A DNA stretch of 64,000 nucleotides from Apostichopus japonicus. Taxonomy: Eukaryota > Echinodermata > Holothuroidea > Aspidochirotida > Stichopodidae. The translations under genes were made by a program, and so were the position numbers. Shown in pieces: positions 63,295-64,000 of the stretch. The notes under the pieces are model-generated. The model did no database searches, was not told the DNA's origin, and saw only the letters and a list, made by a program, of their open reading frames with translations. Each line of letters opens with the position of its first letter. The stretch's first letter is position 1. The stretch is taken from the NCBI RefSeq assembly GCF_037975245.1, contig NC_092572.1, positions 6,031,501 to 6,095,500 of the forward strand. Reading direction: 5' to 3'.

Positions 63295-63389
63295 CTGGTT
63301 GGTGAAGAAAGAAAAGAAAATGATAAGAACAGCCACAAGTAGGTACAAAATAATCATATTGTATGGTATGTCAGTACTTCACAGTACTT

Positions 63390-64000
63390 TATGAGGTCCA
63401 ATAACTGTTCCTTTATAGACCCACTGTGGATAGGATACTGTACATTAAATCATATATAGTACCTGCTATATGAGGTCCAATAACTGTCCCATTATAGGCC
63501 CACTGTGGATAGGCTACTGTATATAAATTAAATCACATATAGTACCTGCATGCTGTATGAGGTCCAGTAACTAATCCATTATAGGCCCACTGTGGATAGG
63601 ATACTGTATAAATATGTTAAATCATATATAGTACCAGCTATATGAGGTCCAATTACTGTCCCATTATAGGCCCACTGTGGATAGGCTACTGTATATAAAT
63701 TAAATCATATATAGTACCTGCTGTATGAGGTCCTATAACTGTTCCATTATAGGCCCACTGTGGATAGGATATTGTATATATATGTTAAATCATATATAGT
63801 ACCTGCTATATGAGGTCCTATAACTGTTCCATTATAGGCCCACTGTGGATAGGATATTGTATATATATGTTAAATCATATATAGTACCTGCTATATGAGG
63901 TCCTATAACTGTTCCATTATAGGCCCACTGTGGATAGGATACTGTATATATATGTTAAATCATATATAGTACCTGCTATATGAGGCCCTATAACTGTTCC
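63390..64000. repeat. ~85-bp tandem array carrying copies of an Ig half-exon end and its donor
   Basis: About eight units (TATGAGGTCC anchors near 63390, 63469, 63556, 63641, 63723, 63809, 63892, 63979), continuing past the window. On the minus strand each unit codes YPQWAYNGTVIGPHIA, the strand-C end of an Ig domain, followed by GCAG/GTACTATA. This is the N-terminal half of Ig domain 1; the genuine exon with its first cysteine is probably to the right of the window. Confidence 0.88.

Overview
This is eukaryotic, almost certainly metazoan, DNA. It is AT-rich, with short protein-coding exons (about 80-380 bp) separated by introns of a few hundred bases to about 3.7 kb, nearly all bounded by AG acceptors and GT donors. 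Introns are full of DNA-transposon relics, tRNA-derived SINEs, LINE 3' ends and minisatellites. Extracellular Ig, EGF and VWC modules plus Academ-like, hAT-like and Harbinger-like elements suggest a marine invertebrate, perhaps a deuterostome such as an echinoderm. The species assignment is inference only.

The window is dominated by one very large gene on the minus strand that runs off both ends. I could place 64 exons (about 8.66 kb coding, roughly 2,890 residues), and the reading frame closes across all of them. Read N- to C-terminal (high to low coordinates), the product is: alternating Ig and small EGF domains (about 14 Ig and 21 EGF, 64.0-19.5 kb); two calcium-binding EGF domains (18.9-17.9 kb); and about 13 von Willebrand type C (VWC) domains (17.4-0.7 kb). 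Each Ig is usually split over two exons, most EGF domains are single 99-bp exons, and all Ig/EGF exons are multiples of three with phase-1 borders. Neither the N-terminal start nor the stop codon is in the window. The likely role is a secreted or cell-surface matrix or ligand-binding protein (VWC repeats in chordin/kielin-like proteins bind BMP/TGF-beta ligands), but I recognise no named orthologue. That the Ig/EGF part and the VWC part are one gene is inferred from orientation, phase compatibility and absence of any visible gene end between them.

Mobile DNA: an Academ-like element with ~340-bp inverted repeats and a decayed XPG-nuclease/CXC-finger gene (8.55-11.29 kb); a Harbinger-like element (33.36-36.11 kb, TTA target duplication); hAT-like MITEs (4.90-5.13 kb with a perfect 8-bp target duplication; 13.74-14.17 kb; weaker ones at 12.65 and 20.08 kb); SINEs (2.94, 24.06, 46.5 kb); LINE C-terminal fragments (36.5, 54.1, 55.8, 56.3 kb).

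The most unusual feature is a recurring pattern. At seven places in this gene, tandem duplications straddle an exon-intron border, so a 5' splice site with the exon end, or a 3' splice site with the exon start, has been copied two to about thirteen times (3.9-5.25, 5.3-6.17, 22.6-22.86, 23.8-23.99, 37.64-37.98, 51.84-52.45, 63.39-64.0 kb). Copied donors lie on the downstream side of their exon and copied acceptors on the upstream side. This could be slippage noise or a reservoir of alternative splice sites.
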